The notes below the pieces were generated by a model. That model was not told the origin of the DNA and searched no databases. It saw only the letters and a program-made list of their open reading frames with translations. Shown in pieces: positions 45,401-55,805 of a stretch of 64,000 bases of DNA (its first letter is position 1; every line of letters starts with the position of its first letter). Source of the stretch: Bradyrhizobium canariense (GTDB taxonomy: Bacteria; Pseudomonadota; Alphaproteobacteria; Rhizobiales; Xanthobacteraceae); assembly GCF_018130465.1 (NCBI RefSeq), contig NZ_JAFCKJ010000002.1:310001-374000 (forward strand), written 5' to 3'. The position numbers and the translations under genes were made by a program.

Positions 45401-45404
<4 letters not shown>
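44718..45404 (+). CDS. trpF: Phosphoribosylanthranilate isomerase
   Basis: A 228-aa beta/alpha-barrel enzyme that isomerises phosphoribosylanthranilate in tryptophan synthesis. [28 protein letters not shown] carries the catalytic Cys, VALTVDADD provides the catalytic Asp, and [14 protein letters not shown] binds phosphate. ATG 44718 and the second ATG (44733), which has GGAG only 3 nt away, are both possible starts. The C-terminal extension [12 protein letters not shown] is unusual. It is first in trpFBA-accD-folC and overlaps trpB as ATGA. A duplicated 14-bp unit (tgctttgaacccat) lies just before it. Confidence 0.94.
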
Positions 45405-46614
<1,210 letters not shown>

Positions 46615-46618
<4 letters not shown>

Positions 46619-47451
46619 CCACGCGTATCGACACTCGTTTCGCCGAGCTGAAGAAAGCCGGCCGCTCGGCCTTCGTCACCTTCCTGATGGCCGGCGATCC
46701 CGATCCGGCGACCTCGCTCGAGATCATCAAGGCGCTGCCGAAATCTGGCGCCGACGTGATCGAGATCGGCATGCCTTTCACCGATCCGATGGCCGACGGT
46801 CCGTCGATCCAGGCGGCAGGCCTGCGCGCGCTCAAGGCCGGCATGACGCTGAAGAAGACGCTCGATCTCGTGCGCGGCTTCCGCAAGGACGACAACGCCA
46901 CGCCGATCGTGCTGATGGGCTACTACAATCCGATCTACATCTATGGCGTCGACAAGTTCCTGGTGGATGCGAAGAGTGCCGGCATCGACGGCCTCATCAT
47001 CGTCGACCTGCCGCCGGAAGAGGACGACGAGCTCTGCCTGCCCGCGATGAAGGCCGGCCTCAACTTCATCCGTCTGGCGACGCCGACCACCGACGACAAG
47101 CGACTGCCGGCCGTGCTCGCCAACACCTCGGGCTTTGTCTACTACGTCGCCATCACCGGCATCACCGGCGCGGCGGCGGCAGACGCCTCTTCAGTGAGCG
47201 AGGCGGTTACCCGCATCAAGCGGCACACCAAGCTGCCGGTCTGCGTCGGCTTCGGCATCCGCACGCCGGAGAACGCCCGCGCGATTGCCTCCCATGCCAA
47301 TGGCGCCGTGGTCGGCACCGCGCTGGTCGATGCCCTCAAGAACAGCCTCGATGCGGACGGGCGCGCCACCGGCAAAACCGTCAACGCCGTCGCTGAGCTG
47401 ACGGCGGCACTGGCCCAGGGCGTCAAAGGCGCGCAACAGGCGGCGGAATAG
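46615..47451 (+). CDS. trpA: Tryptophan synthase alpha subunit
   Basis: A 278-aa barrel enzyme that cleaves indole-3-glycerol phosphate to indole. Glu50 ([12 protein letters not shown]) and Asp61 (PMADGPSIQ) are the catalytic residues, and [23 protein letters not shown] and [11 protein letters not shown] follow. The start GTG 46615 overlaps the trpB stop (GTGA). A longer frame from 45799 is merely the same reading frame running through trpB. Confidence 0.98.
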
Positions 47452-47574
47452 CCTTAATTCCGCTGCCAAGTCCGACGAGCAAGGCGGACGACACGGCGGC
47501 TTGCCGGGCCGGGTCCCGGCCGCCATATATCCCTTCAGGTGGTCCCCGGGCGGGATCGCACATCGGAGCAAACC

Positions 47575-48516
47575 ATGAACTGGCTTACCAACGTGGTCCG
47601 GCCGAAGATCCGCAACATGCTGCGGCGGGAGACGCCGGAGAATCTTTGGATCAAGTGCCCGGATTCCGGACAGCTCGTGTTCTACAAGGACGTCGAGGCC
47701 AACCAGTTCGTCATCCCCGGCTCGAACTACCACATGCGCATGAACGCGGTGGCGCGCCTGAAGTCGATTTTCGACAACGAGACCTGGTACGACGTCGCGC
47801 TGCCCGACGTCACGCCCGATCCGCTCAAGTTCCGCGACGAGAAGAAGTACGTCGATCGCATCAAGGATGCCCGCGCGCGGACCAATCTGAACGACGCGAT
47901 CAAGGTCGGCTACGGCAAGCTCGAAGGTGCCGCCGTCGTCGTCGCCGTGCAGGATTTCGACTTCATGGGCGGCTCGCTCGGCATGGCCGCGGGCGAAGCC
48001 ATCGTGCGCGGGCTCGAGCTTGCGGTCGAGAAGAAGTCACCCTTCATCGTGTTCGCCGCCTCAGGCGGCGCGCGCATGCAGGAAGGCATCTTGTCGCTGA
48101 TGCAGATGCCGCGCACCACGGTCGCGGTGCAGATGCTGCGTGAAGCAAAACAGCCCTACATCGTCGTGCTGACCAACCCGACCACCGGCGGCGTCACCGC
48201 GTCCTATGCGATGCTCGGCGACGTGCAGATCGCCGAGCCCGGTGCGCTGATCGGTTTTGCCGGCGCGCGCGTGATCGAGCAGACCATTCGCGAAAAACTT
48301 CCCGAGGGGTTTCAGCGCGCCGAATACCTCAAGGAGCACGGCATGATCGACATGGTCGTGCATCGCCACGAATTGCGCCCGACCCTGGCGCGGCTCTGCC
48401 GCCTCTTGACCAGGGCGCCGACGCTCGAGACCGCCTCGAAACCGGTGCAGCCGGTCGTGAGCCCGGCGCAGATCGTATCGGCTCCCGAGACGGCGCCGGC
48501 CGCGCCGCACGCGTGA
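47575..48516 (+). CDS. accD: Acetyl-CoA carboxylase carboxyltransferase beta subunit, zinc-ribbon lost
   Basis: AccD and AccA move CO2 from biotin to acetyl-CoA, the first step of fatty acid synthesis. The 313-aa protein has the crotonase-like carboxyltransferase core ([55 protein letters not shown]). In E. coli four cysteines (27, 30, 46, 49) hold a zinc ribbon. Here only the first remains (Cys28); the others are Ser31, Ile47 and Ser50, with perfect spacing. ATG 47575 follows GGAG. It overlaps folC by GTGA. Confidence 0.95.
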   Translation: MNWLTNVVRPKIRNMLRRETPENLWIKCPDSGQLVFYKDVEANQFVIPGSNYHMRMNAVARLKSIFDNETWYDVALPDVTPDPLKFRDEKKYVDRIKDARARTNLNDAIKVGYGKLEGAAVVVAVQDFDFMGGSLGMAAGEAIVRGLELAVEKKSPFIVFAASGGARMQEGILSLMQMPRTTVAVQMLREAKQPYIVVLTNPTTGGVTASYAMLGDVQIAEPGALIGFAGARVIEQTIREKLPEGFQRAEYLKEHGMIDMVVHRHELRPTLARLCRLLTRAPTLETASKPVQPVVSPAQIVSAPETAPAAPHA

Positions 48517-49856
48517 ACGCTTCCTCTGACAGTGCAAAGCCGTCGCTCGACGAATTGATCGGACGGCTGTCGGCCCTGCATCAGAAGCGCATCGATCTCG
48601 GGCTGGAGCGGATGCACCGCCTGCTCGAGCGGCTCGGTCATCCCGAGCGCAAGCTGCCGCCGGTGATCCACATCGCCGGCACCAACGGCAAGGGCTCGAC
48701 GCTCGCTTATCTGCGCGCGACGCTGGAGGCAGCTAACCTGCGCGTCCACGCTTACACATCGCCCTATCTCGTTCGCATCAACGAATGTTTCCGGCTCGGC
48801 CGCGCCGGTGGCGGCGTGCTGGTCGGTGACGACGAGTTGCGCGCGGCGCTGGAAGAGGTCGAGCGTGTCAATGCCGGCGAGCCGGCCACCGTGTTCGAGC
48901 TCAAGACCGCGGCGGCGTTTCACCTGTTCGCGCAGAATCCCGCCGATGTCGTTCTGCTCGAGGTCGGCCTCGGCGGCCGGCTTGATTCGACCAACGTCGT
49001 CGACGCGCCGGCAGCCTGCGTGATCACGCCTGTTAGCATGGACCACATGGATTTCCTGGGCGACACCTTGACGTCGATCGCGGGCGAAAAGGCCGCGATC
49101 ATCAAGCGTGGCGTGCCCGTGGTTTGCGCCGAGCAGTCGGGCGAGGCGATGGCCGTGATCGAGGCGCAGGCCAAGCGCATGCGCGCGCCGTTGTTTGCCG
49201 CGGGCGAGAGTTGGCATGTCAATGTCGAGCACGGGCGGTTGGTCTATTCCGATGAGCGCGGCTTGATGGATCTCACCGCGCCGCGCCTGTTCGGCCGCCA
49301 CCAGTTCGACAATGCCGGCCTCGCGATCGCGACGCTGCGGGCCACCAACGCCTTCAAGATCAACCAGGCGGCGTTCGAGGCCGGGATCGTCGGTGCGGAA
49401 TGGCCGGCACGGATGCAGCGCATCACGTCTGGAGAGCTGCTCTCCTGGGGCCCGCGGGGATCGGAGATCTGGCTCGACGGCGGCCATAATGCGGAAGGTG
49501 GCCGCGTCGCGGCGGCCGCGCTCGGCGATCTCGAAGAGCGGGTGTCGCGACCGCTGGTCGTGATCGCGGGCATGATGGCCAACAAGGACGCGCAAGGTTT
49601 TCTCGCCAATTTCGCCGGTTTGACCCGTCACATCATCGCGGTGCCGATTCCCGACACCGACAACGCGATGCCGGTCGACCGCCTCACGGATGCCGCCCGC
49701 AGCCTCGGCATGCGCGTCGAGCCCGCGCCCGGCATCGAGGCCGCACTGCGCGCCTTGGCGAAGCTCGCCTACGAAGTGCCGCCGCGCGTCCTGATCACCG
49801 GCTCGCTCTATCTTGCCGGCCATGTGCTGGGGCTCAACGGCACGCCTCCTGCATGA
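48513..49856 (+). CDS. folC: Folylpolyglutamate synthase/dihydrofolate synthase
   Basis: A 447-aa Mur-ligase-fold enzyme that adds glutamate to dihydropteroate and tetrahydrofolates. P-loop GTNGKGST (56-63), [28 protein letters not shown] and [13 protein letters not shown] (ADP/glutamate region) are present. The GTG start overlaps the accD stop. It ends the trpFBA-accD-folC operon; a palindromic repeat follows. Confidence 0.96.
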   Translation: MNASSDSAKPSLDELIGRLSALHQKRIDLGLERMHRLLERLGHPERKLPPVIHIAGTNGKGSTLAYLRATLEAANLRVHAYTSPYLVRINECFRLGRAGGGVLVGDDELRAALEEVERVNAGEPATVFELKTAAAFHLFAQNPADVVLLEVGLGGRLDSTNVVDAPAACVITPVSMDHMDFLGDTLTSIAGEKAAIIKRGVPVVCAEQSGEAMAVIEAQAKRMRAPLFAAGESWHVNVEHGRLVYSDERGLMDLTAPRLFGRHQFDNAGLAIATLRATNAFKINQAAFEAGIVGAEWPARMQRITSGELLSWGPRGSEIWLDGGHNAEGGRVAAAALGDLEERVSRPLVVIAGMMANKDAQGFLANFAGLTRHIIAVPIPDTDNAMPVDRLTDAARSLGMRVEPAPGIEAALRALAKLAYEVPPRVLITGSLYLAGHVLGLNGTPPA

Positions 49857-49864
49857 TTTCTCTT

Positions 49865-49983
49865 GTCCCGGACGCGGTGCAGCGTGCAACGCTGCTCCGC
49901 AGAGCCGGGACCCAGAATGCCGCAACATGGGCCCCGGCTCAGCAGCGCACCGTTTCACGCTGCGCTGCGTCCGGGGCACGACA
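49865..49983. repeat. Palindromic repeat of the GTCCCGGACGC type, copy 1
   Basis: Arms GTCCCGGACGC/GCGTCCGGGGCACG with further inner complementarity (GCAGCGTG.. and CACGCTGC; GAGCCGGGACCC and GGGCCCCGGCTC). It matches an inverted second copy at 59051-59183. It lies between folC and the metallophosphoesterase gene. Confidence 0.75.
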
Positions 49984-49998
49984 GAGTGAGAACTGCCA

Positions 49999-50739
49999 AT
50001 GCGTTTTGCCGCGATCGCCGACGTTCACGGAAACTATCTCGCGCTGGAAGCTGTGCTCGCCGACATCCGCGCGCAAGGCATCTCTGACATCGTCAATCTC
50101 GGCGACATGCTGAGCGGCCCGCTCGATGCGCGCCGCACCATCGAAATCCTGATGAAGCTCGATGCCGTGCACGTGCTCGGCAATCACGACCGCTATCTGC
50201 TCGACCGTCCGCCGGAGAAGATGGGCTCGTGGGATCGCCCCGCCCATGCGCAACTCAATGCTGCGCAACTCGACTGGCTGCGCGCGCAACCGACGACGCG
50301 CGTGTTTCGCGATCAGGTGTTCCTCTGCCACGCGACGCCCGACAACGACGAAGTCTATTGGCTCGATACCGTGCATCCCGACGGCGCGGTGGCGCTGTCG
50401 CCCCTCGATCGCATCGAACAATTTGCGCAGGGCATCACGCAATCGCTGATCCTGTGCGCCCACACCCATCTCGCCCGTGCCGTGCGACTTCGCGACGGAA
50501 GGCTGATCGTCAATCCCGGCAGCGTCGGCAGCCCCGGCTATCGTGACAAGCATCCGTTCCCGCATGTCGTCGAGGCCGGCACGCCGCACGCGCGCTACGC
50601 GATCCTCGAGCTAGCCGATGGTGTCTGGCAGGTCACGTTCCGCCACGTCGCCTACGATCATGAGGCGATGGCCGCGCTCGCTCGCCGTAATGGCCAGCCG
50701 GAGCTGGCGAACGCGCTGGCGACGGGATGGATTGGATAG
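49999..50739 (+). CDS. Calcineurin-like metallophosphoesterase
   Basis: A 246-aa phosphoesterase of the YfcE/MJ0936-like type. Metal ligands are in IADVHGN, NLGDMLSGP, GNHDRYLL and CAHTHLA, the four canonical motifs, and LIVNPGSVGSPG is the conserved late loop. The likely role is hydrolysis of a small phosphodiester or monoester; the substrate is unknown. It converges with the DNA ligase gene. Confidence 0.9.
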   Translation: MRFAAIADVHGNYLALEAVLADIRAQGISDIVNLGDMLSGPLDARRTIEILMKLDAVHVLGNHDRYLLDRPPEKMGSWDRPAHAQLNAAQLDWLRAQPTTRVFRDQVFLCHATPDNDEVYWLDTVHPDGAVALSPLDRIEQFAQGITQSLILCAHTHLARAVRLRDGRLIVNPGSVGSPGYRDKHPFPHVVEAGTPHARYAILELADGVWQVTFRHVAYDHEAMAALARRNGQPELANALATGWIG

Positions 50740-50756
50740 TTGTCGCGGGCTACCGG

Positions 50757-51818
50757 CTACAGCTGTTTTAGCAGCTTCATCGGATCCACCGCCTTCTGCT
50801 TCAGCTGCTCGAAGCTGCATTGCCGCGGTGCCTTGTCGGGGCGCCAGCGCAGGATCGAGGTGCCGTGGCGAAAGCGCTCGCCGCTGAAATGGTCATAGCA
50901 GACCTCGATCACGAGCTTCGGCCTGAGCGGGCACCACTTGGCCGAGCGCGCGGTGGACCAGCGGCTCGGCCCGCCCGGCGCGTTGCCGGTGAACCCGGGT
51001 TTCGCGACCAGCGCCTCCAGCCGATCGGTCAGATCAGGCTTTTCCGTCGCCTTGATCGCCGAGGTGAAGCCGACATGGTGCAGCAGACCTTCGTCATCGT
51101 AGAGCCCGAGCAGCAGCGAGCCAACCACGCTCCGGCCGGAGAGCCTGTTGGTGGCATAGCGGAAGCCGCCAACCACGCAATCGGCGCTGCGGAATTTCTT
51201 GATCTTCTGCATGCCGTCGCGATTTCCCGCCTGGTAGGGCAGGTCGGTGCGCTTGGCGATGACGCCGTCCGAGCCGCCGCCGGATTGCGCCAGCCATTTT
51301 TTCGCGACGGCATAGCTCGGCGTCGCCGGTGAGAGGCGGAAGATGCCGCCTTTCAGATTGGCTTTGGCAAACGCTTGCAGTGCTGGCCGCCGCTTGCCGA
51401 GCGGCTCCTTTGCAAGCTGCTTCTCCCGGGCAGTCGCAAGCAGATCGAAGGCGAGGTAGAGCGCCGGCGTTTCCTGAGAGAGCTTGTTGACGCGGCTCGA
51501 AGCGGGGTGAATGCGTTGCAGGAGCGCGTCGAAAGAAAAGCCTTTGCCGTGCGGCACGACGATCTCGCCGTCGAGCGTGAAGCGATCCGCCTTCAGCTTC
51601 AGCGCCGCGGCGACGATCTCAGGGAAATAACGCGCGAGGCCCTCGCCGGATTTCGAGCGCAGATCGACGCTGCCGCCTTTGCGCGACAGCAGGCAGCGGA
51701 AGCCGTCCCATTTCGGCTCGTACTGCCACTCCTTGCCGCGCGGGATCGTGTCGACCGAGCGCGCCTCCATGGCCACGAGAGATGTCGATTTTCGCGCGCG
51801 TCTTGCAGGGGGAGGCAT
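50757..51818 (-). CDS. ATP-dependent DNA ligase, LigC/LigD-ligase-domain type
   Basis: A 353-aa ligase with nucleotidyltransferase motifs: the AMP-lysine Lys36 in YEPKWDGFRCLL, then DGEIVVPHG, AFDLLA, GSDGVIAKR and KKFRSADCVVGG, and a C-terminal OB domain (VGSLLLGLYDDEGLLHHVGF, RPKLVIEVCYDHFSGERFRHGT). There is no polymerase or nuclease domain of LigD and no Ku gene in this window. It could seal breaks in a Ku-dependent or independent way, alongside the essential NAD ligase. It precedes trxA's terminator on the same strand. Confidence 0.9.
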   Translation of the reverse strand: MPPPARRARKSTSLVAMEARSVDTIPRGKEWQYEPKWDGFRCLLSRKGGSVDLRSKSGEGLARYFPEIVAAALKLKADRFTLDGEIVVPHGKGFSFDALLQRIHPASSRVNKLSQETPALYLAFDLLATAREKQLAKEPLGKRRPALQAFAKANLKGGIFRLSPATPSYAVAKKWLAQSGGGSDGVIAKRTDLPYQAGNRDGMQKIKKFRSADCVVGGFRYATNRLSGRSVVGSLLLGLYDDEGLLHHVGFTSAIKATEKPDLTDRLEALVAKPGFTGNAPGGPSRWSTARSAKWCPLRPKLVIEVCYDHFSGERFRHGTSILRWRPDKAPRQCSFEQLKQKAVDPMKLLKQL

Positions 51819-51860
51819 GGGCGGGGACTCGTCTTACGCTGGACATGTCCCGTCAACGCA

Positions 51861-51886
51861 AAACGGCCGGCTTTCGCCGGCCGTTT
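51861..51886 (-). terminator. Intrinsic terminator of trxA
   Basis: AAACGGCCGGC-TTTC-GCCGGCCGTTT, an 11-bp perfect stem with a run of 4 T on the minus-strand side, 26 bp beyond the trxA stop and 43 bp before the ligase start. Confidence 0.8.
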
Positions 51887-51912
51887 CAAAAATAATCTTG
51901 TGCGAGCCGGGA

Positions 51913-52233
51913 TCAGACCGCGGACGTGATCCACTGCTGCAGCTTCGCCTTCGGCGCCGCGCCGACCTGACGGGAGGCCATCTCGCCGCCCTTGAAGATC
52001 ATCAGGGTCGGGATCGACATCACGCCGTACTTGGACGCAGTCTTCGGGCTCTCGTCGACGTTGAGCTTCACGATCTTGACCTTGTCGCCCATCGCGCCGG
52101 CGATCTCGTCGAGCGCGGGTGCGATCATGCGGCAGGGGCCGCACCATTCGGCCCAGAAATCAACGACCACAGGGCCGGTTGCCTTGAGCACTTCGGCTTC
52201 GAAATCGGTGTCAGAAACCTTACCAACGGCCAT
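51913..52233 (-). CDS. trxA: Thioredoxin
   Basis: A 106-aa redox protein with the canonical [16 protein letters not shown] (Cys31, Cys34) and the cis-Pro loop [13 protein letters not shown]. It reduces disulfides, for example those of ribonucleotide reductase. It follows addA by 62 bp on the same strand. Confidence 0.98.
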   Translation of the reverse strand: MAVGKVSDTDFEAEVLKATGPVVVDFWAEWCGPCRMIAPALDEIAGAMGDKVKIVKLNVDESPKTASKYGVMSIPTLMIFKGGEMASRQVGAAPKAKLQQWITSAV

Positions 52234-52295
52234 GGGAGTACCTCGTACCTGAGAGAAGGGCGCGACGGGAATCGCGCCAAGATCATGGCGTCAAC

Positions 52296-55200
52296 CTATG
52301 AATGGCTCCTTGCCGGGTCAAGGACGCTCACGCCGACATGAAGGGATGCCAGCGCCGCGTCCAGCGCGGGAGCCGAAATCTCCATATATTCAAGGGCCTC
52401 GGTCCAGAGCAGGACGGCGCGGACCGGCCGTTGGGGATAAAGCCTCGATAGCACCGCCCGGTACAGCGCAAGCTGCCGGACATAAGCGACGGGCGCCGCG
52501 GTGGCGCTTTTGGGAGCGGCCTGATTGGTCTTGAAATCGACGATCAGGACCTCATCCGGGCGAACGACCAGCCGGTCGATCTGGCCGGATACCAGCGCCG
52601 GGGTGCGGCCCGGCCGCTCCAGCCTGCCGACGATCGCGACCTCCGCCCGGCTGCCGGCGGCGAAGACCGGCGCAAACCGTGGCTCGGCGATCAAGGCGAG
52701 CGCCTTGTCGGCCAGCGCAACACGGTCGGCCTCCGCCCAGTCCGCGGCGTTGCGCGCCATGAAGCCGAGCGCGGCCTCGCGCCGGCGCTCAGTGGCGATG
52801 TCGGGGAGCGATTGCAGCAGCCGGTGCACCAGCGTGCCGCGTTGCAGCGCGAGCGCGCGGGACTGCACTGATTCGCCCGACAGCACCGAGCGGCCTTCGT
52901 CGGACGACTGGCCGGAGGGACGCACCGGATCGTCGTCGATGGTCTCGCGCGGTGCCGGCGTCCGCAGCCAGTCCGGAAGCGCGGTCGCCTGATCCAACGA
53001 GGGCGCGGGCGAGCCTAGCGCCACGACATCCTCCGGTCGGGAGAAGCGCGTCACCTTTCCCAGCGGCGTCTCGATTGTCTCTTTCGCCAGGCTCGAGCCG
53101 GCGAGCCCGGTGTCGACCAGATCGTACCAGCTCAGCTTGCGGACCGTCTTCATGTTGCCGGGCATGCAGCCGCCGACGATGAGCCGATCGGCGGCGCGCG
53201 TCATCGCGACGTAGAGCAGGCGGCGATATTCGTCCTCGGTCTCCTCGAGCATCGCCTTGCGCGCCTCGACGACGGGTTTGGGATCATCCGCCTTGCGCCC
53301 GGCCCAGACCACCACCTCGCCGCCATTGCCGCGCGGGACGTGGATCAGCCGCAGCCGCTGCGAGTCCGCAGGCGACGATGTGGTGTCGACCATGAACACG
53401 ACCGAGGCCTCCAGGCCCTTGGCGCCGTGCACGGTCATCACCCGCACCTCGTCGCGCGAGATCTCCATGTCGCGCTTCACCTCGGTATCGGCCGAGCGCA
53501 GCCAGGCCATGAAACCCTGCAGCGAGGCCGGCGCCTTGCGCTCGTAATTCAGCGCCAGCTCCAGGAACTCATCGAGCGCGTCATTGGCCTCATGACCGAG
53601 CCGGCGCAGCATGCGCGCGCGTCCGCCGTCGCCCCCGAGCAGCCAGGCGTAAAAGGCGAACGGCGTTTCCTCGCGGGCTCGTGTTTCGCAGGCTTCGAGG
53701 CGTCGCAACGCCGCAGTAAATTTCTCGCTTGTCGGGGCATGCTCGCCAAGCGCGCGGCGCAGCGATCCCTTGCGATCCCAGGCAAGCTGGAACAGATCGT
53801 CATCGTCGAACCCGAACAGAGGGCTCTTCAGCGCCACCGCGAGTGCGAGATCGTCCTGCGGCAGCAGCAGCGCATCGGCGAGGTTCATCAGGTCGATGAT
53901 TCCGATGTGCTCGGTGAGCTTCAGCCGGTCGGCGCCGGCGACCGGAACGTTGGCGTGCTTCAGCGCCTGGATCACGGCGTCGAACGCGTTGCCGCGCCGG
54001 CGCACCAGGATCAGCATGTCGCCATAGCGCAGGGGACGCCGCTCGCCCTCGTGCCCCGTCAGCGTGCCGCTCTCGACCAGCCGCTTGATCTCGGTCTGGA
54101 TCCGGCGCGCGAGCTTGACCTCGGGGCTGGTGGCGGCGACGCCGTCGAACGGCGCGCGCCAGCCCTCGATCTCCTGCCTGTCGTCGGCTTCCGCAAGGTC
54201 CCACAGCTCGATGACGCTGGGGCCTGCATCGCCGAGTGCATTGTGCAGGGGATGACCGGTCTCGACCGAATGGATGCTCTTGTAGATCGCGGGCTCGCGG
54301 AAGACGTGGTCGACCGAATGCAGGATCGCGGCGCCGGAGCGGAACGAATAGGTGAAGGCGACCGGATCGAATTTCAGCCCGGCCGCCGTGAACTTGCGGT
54401 GCAGTTCGCGCCGGCGTGCGTCGAATTCGCGGGGCTGAGCACCCTGAAAGGAGAAAATCGATTGCTTCTCGTCGCCGACAGCGAAGACGGTGCGGTTCAG
54501 GCCCTCGCGCGCGCCTGCGCCGGCGGTGAACTCCGAGATGATATGCGCGACGATGTCCCATTGCCGCGGACTGGTGTCCTGGGCTTCGTCGATCAGCACG
54601 TGATCGACGCCGCGGTCGAGCTTGTAATGCACCCAGCCCGAGGAAACGCGGTCCAGCATCGCCAGCGTCTTGTCGATGAGGTCGTCATAGTCGAGCAGCC
54701 CGCGCTCCTGCTTCTCGCGACGGTAGTTTGCGGCAGCCGCGGTCGCGATATGCAGCAGGGCCGCGGTGCGGTCGCGCATGGTCACCGCACGGCGTGCCTC
54801 GACCAATCCGCCGACGCGCTGGGCCTCGTTCTCGAACAGGCGGGCGACGGACGGGTTGTGATCGCAAAATTTCTTGGTCAGCACCGTCTTCCGCGGCAGC
54901 TTTTCGTCGGTGAGGAAGACGCTGAGATAGGCATCGACCTGCGCGCTGCCGGAAAAGACCTTTGCCTCGCGAAACCGGCTGGCCTGGTCGTTGTCGGACT
55001 TGCTGCCGTCCTCCAGCGCAAAGGCGATGTCATCCCAGCGCGATCGCGGCAGGAACGGACCGTCGACAATCTCCGTCTCGACGTCCTCGATACGATCGCT
55101 CGCGTCCACGCCTAGCGCGGCTGCCATCTGCGCGGCAGCCAGCTCCGCGCTGCCGGCTTCATCGGTCCAGGCCATGAAATGATCGCGGCTCAGACAAGCC

Positions 55201-55805
55201 TCGCGCACCACTTCCTTGAAGGTGACATCGGCGGCGCTCGCCATCGCGGTCAGCAGCGCGCGGCCGGTCACGCTGTCAGGGTCGCGCGCGGCCTCCAGCA
55301 GCACCTTCAGATTGGCGCGTTCCATCATGTCGGTCTGGTCGCGCTCGTCGATGACGGCGAAGCGCGCCGGCACGTTGGCCTCGAACGGAAACTGCTGGAG
55401 CAGGCGGGTGCACAGCGCGTGGATGGTCTGCACCTTCAGCCCGCCCGGCGTCTCCAGCGCGCAGGCGAACAGCTTTCGCGCTTCGCGCCGCAGTTTTCGG
55501 TCCGGATGGGGAATGCCGACGTCGCGGATCGCTGCATCAAGTGCGGTGTCGTCCAGCGTCACCCAATGCCCGAGCGTGGTGAATACACGCTCGGCCATGT
55601 TGGCGGCGGCTGCCTTGGTGAAGGTGATGCAGAGGATCTTTTCGGGCGGCACGCCCGCGAGCAGCAGGCGGATCACGCGCTGCACCAGCACGTGCGTCTT
55701 GCCCGAGCCGGCGTTGGCCGACACGAAGGCTGACGCAGTCGGGTCCGACGCGCGCCTCTGTGTGTCGCGCACGGCATCCGGGATGGGGCGTAGCGCTTTC
55801 ACCAT
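52296..55805 (-). CDS. addA: Double-strand break repair helicase-nuclease AddA
   Basis: A 1169-aa UvrD-type helicase and C-terminal RecB-family nuclease. Walker A is at 30-37 (SANAGSGKTHVLVQR). Further helicase motifs are HVLIDEAQDTSPRQW (motif II), FAVGDEKQSIFSFQGA, VRVMTVHGAKGLEA and MTRAADRLIVGG; the nuclease motif is VLIVDFKTNQAAP. AddAB resects breaks to Chi-like sites. Start ATG 55805 overlaps the addB stop by 7 bp (ATGGTGA); the longer frame starts inside addB. Confidence 0.96.
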   Translation of the reverse strand: MVKALRPIPDAVRDTQRRASDPTASAFVSANAGSGKTHVLVQRVIRLLLAGVPPEKILCITFTKAAAANMAERVFTTLGHWVTLDDTALDAAIRDVGIPHPDRKLRREARKLFACALETPGGLKVQTIHALCTRLLQQFPFEANVPARFAVIDERDQTDMMERANLKVLLEAARDPDSVTGRALLTAMASAADVTFKEVVREACLSRDHFMAWTDEAGSAELAAAQMAAALGVDASDRIEDVETEIVDGPFLPRSRWDDIAFALEDGSKSDNDQASRFREAKVFSGSAQVDAYLSVFLTDEKLPRKTVLTKKFCDHNPSVARLFENEAQRVGGLVEARRAVTMRDRTAALLHIATAAAANYRREKQERGLLDYDDLIDKTLAMLDRVSSGWVHYKLDRGVDHVLIDEAQDTSPRQWDIVAHIISEFTAGAGAREGLNRTVFAVGDEKQSIFSFQGAQPREFDARRRELHRKFTAAGLKFDPVAFTYSFRSGAAILHSVDHVFREPAIYKSIHSVETGHPLHNALGDAGPSVIELWDLAEADDRQEIEGWRAPFDGVAATSPEVKLARRIQTEIKRLVESGTLTGHEGERRPLRYGDMLILVRRRGNAFDAVIQALKHANVPVAGADRLKLTEHIGIIDLMNLADALLLPQDDLALAVALKSPLFGFDDDDLFQLAWDRKGSLRRALGEHAPTSEKFTAALRRLEACETRAREETPFAFYAWLLGGDGGRARMLRRLGHEANDALDEFLELALNYERKAPASLQGFMAWLRSADTEVKRDMEISRDEVRVMTVHGAKGLEASVVFMVDTTSSPADSQRLRLIHVPRGNGGEVVVWAGRKADDPKPVVEARKAMLEETEDEYRRLLYVAMTRAADRLIVGGCMPGNMKTVRKLSWYDLVDTGLAGSSLAKETIETPLGKVTRFSRPEDVVALGSPAPSLDQATALPDWLRTPAPRETIDDDPVRPSGQSSDEGRSVLSGESVQSRALALQRGTLVHRLLQSLPDIATERRREAALGFMARNAADWAEADRVALADKALALIAEPRFAPVFAAGSRAEVAIVGRLERPGRTPALVSGQIDRLVVRPDEVLIVDFKTNQAAPKSATAAPVAYVRQLALYRAVLSRLYPQRPVRAVLLWTEALEYMEISAPALDAALASLHVGVSVLDPARSHS

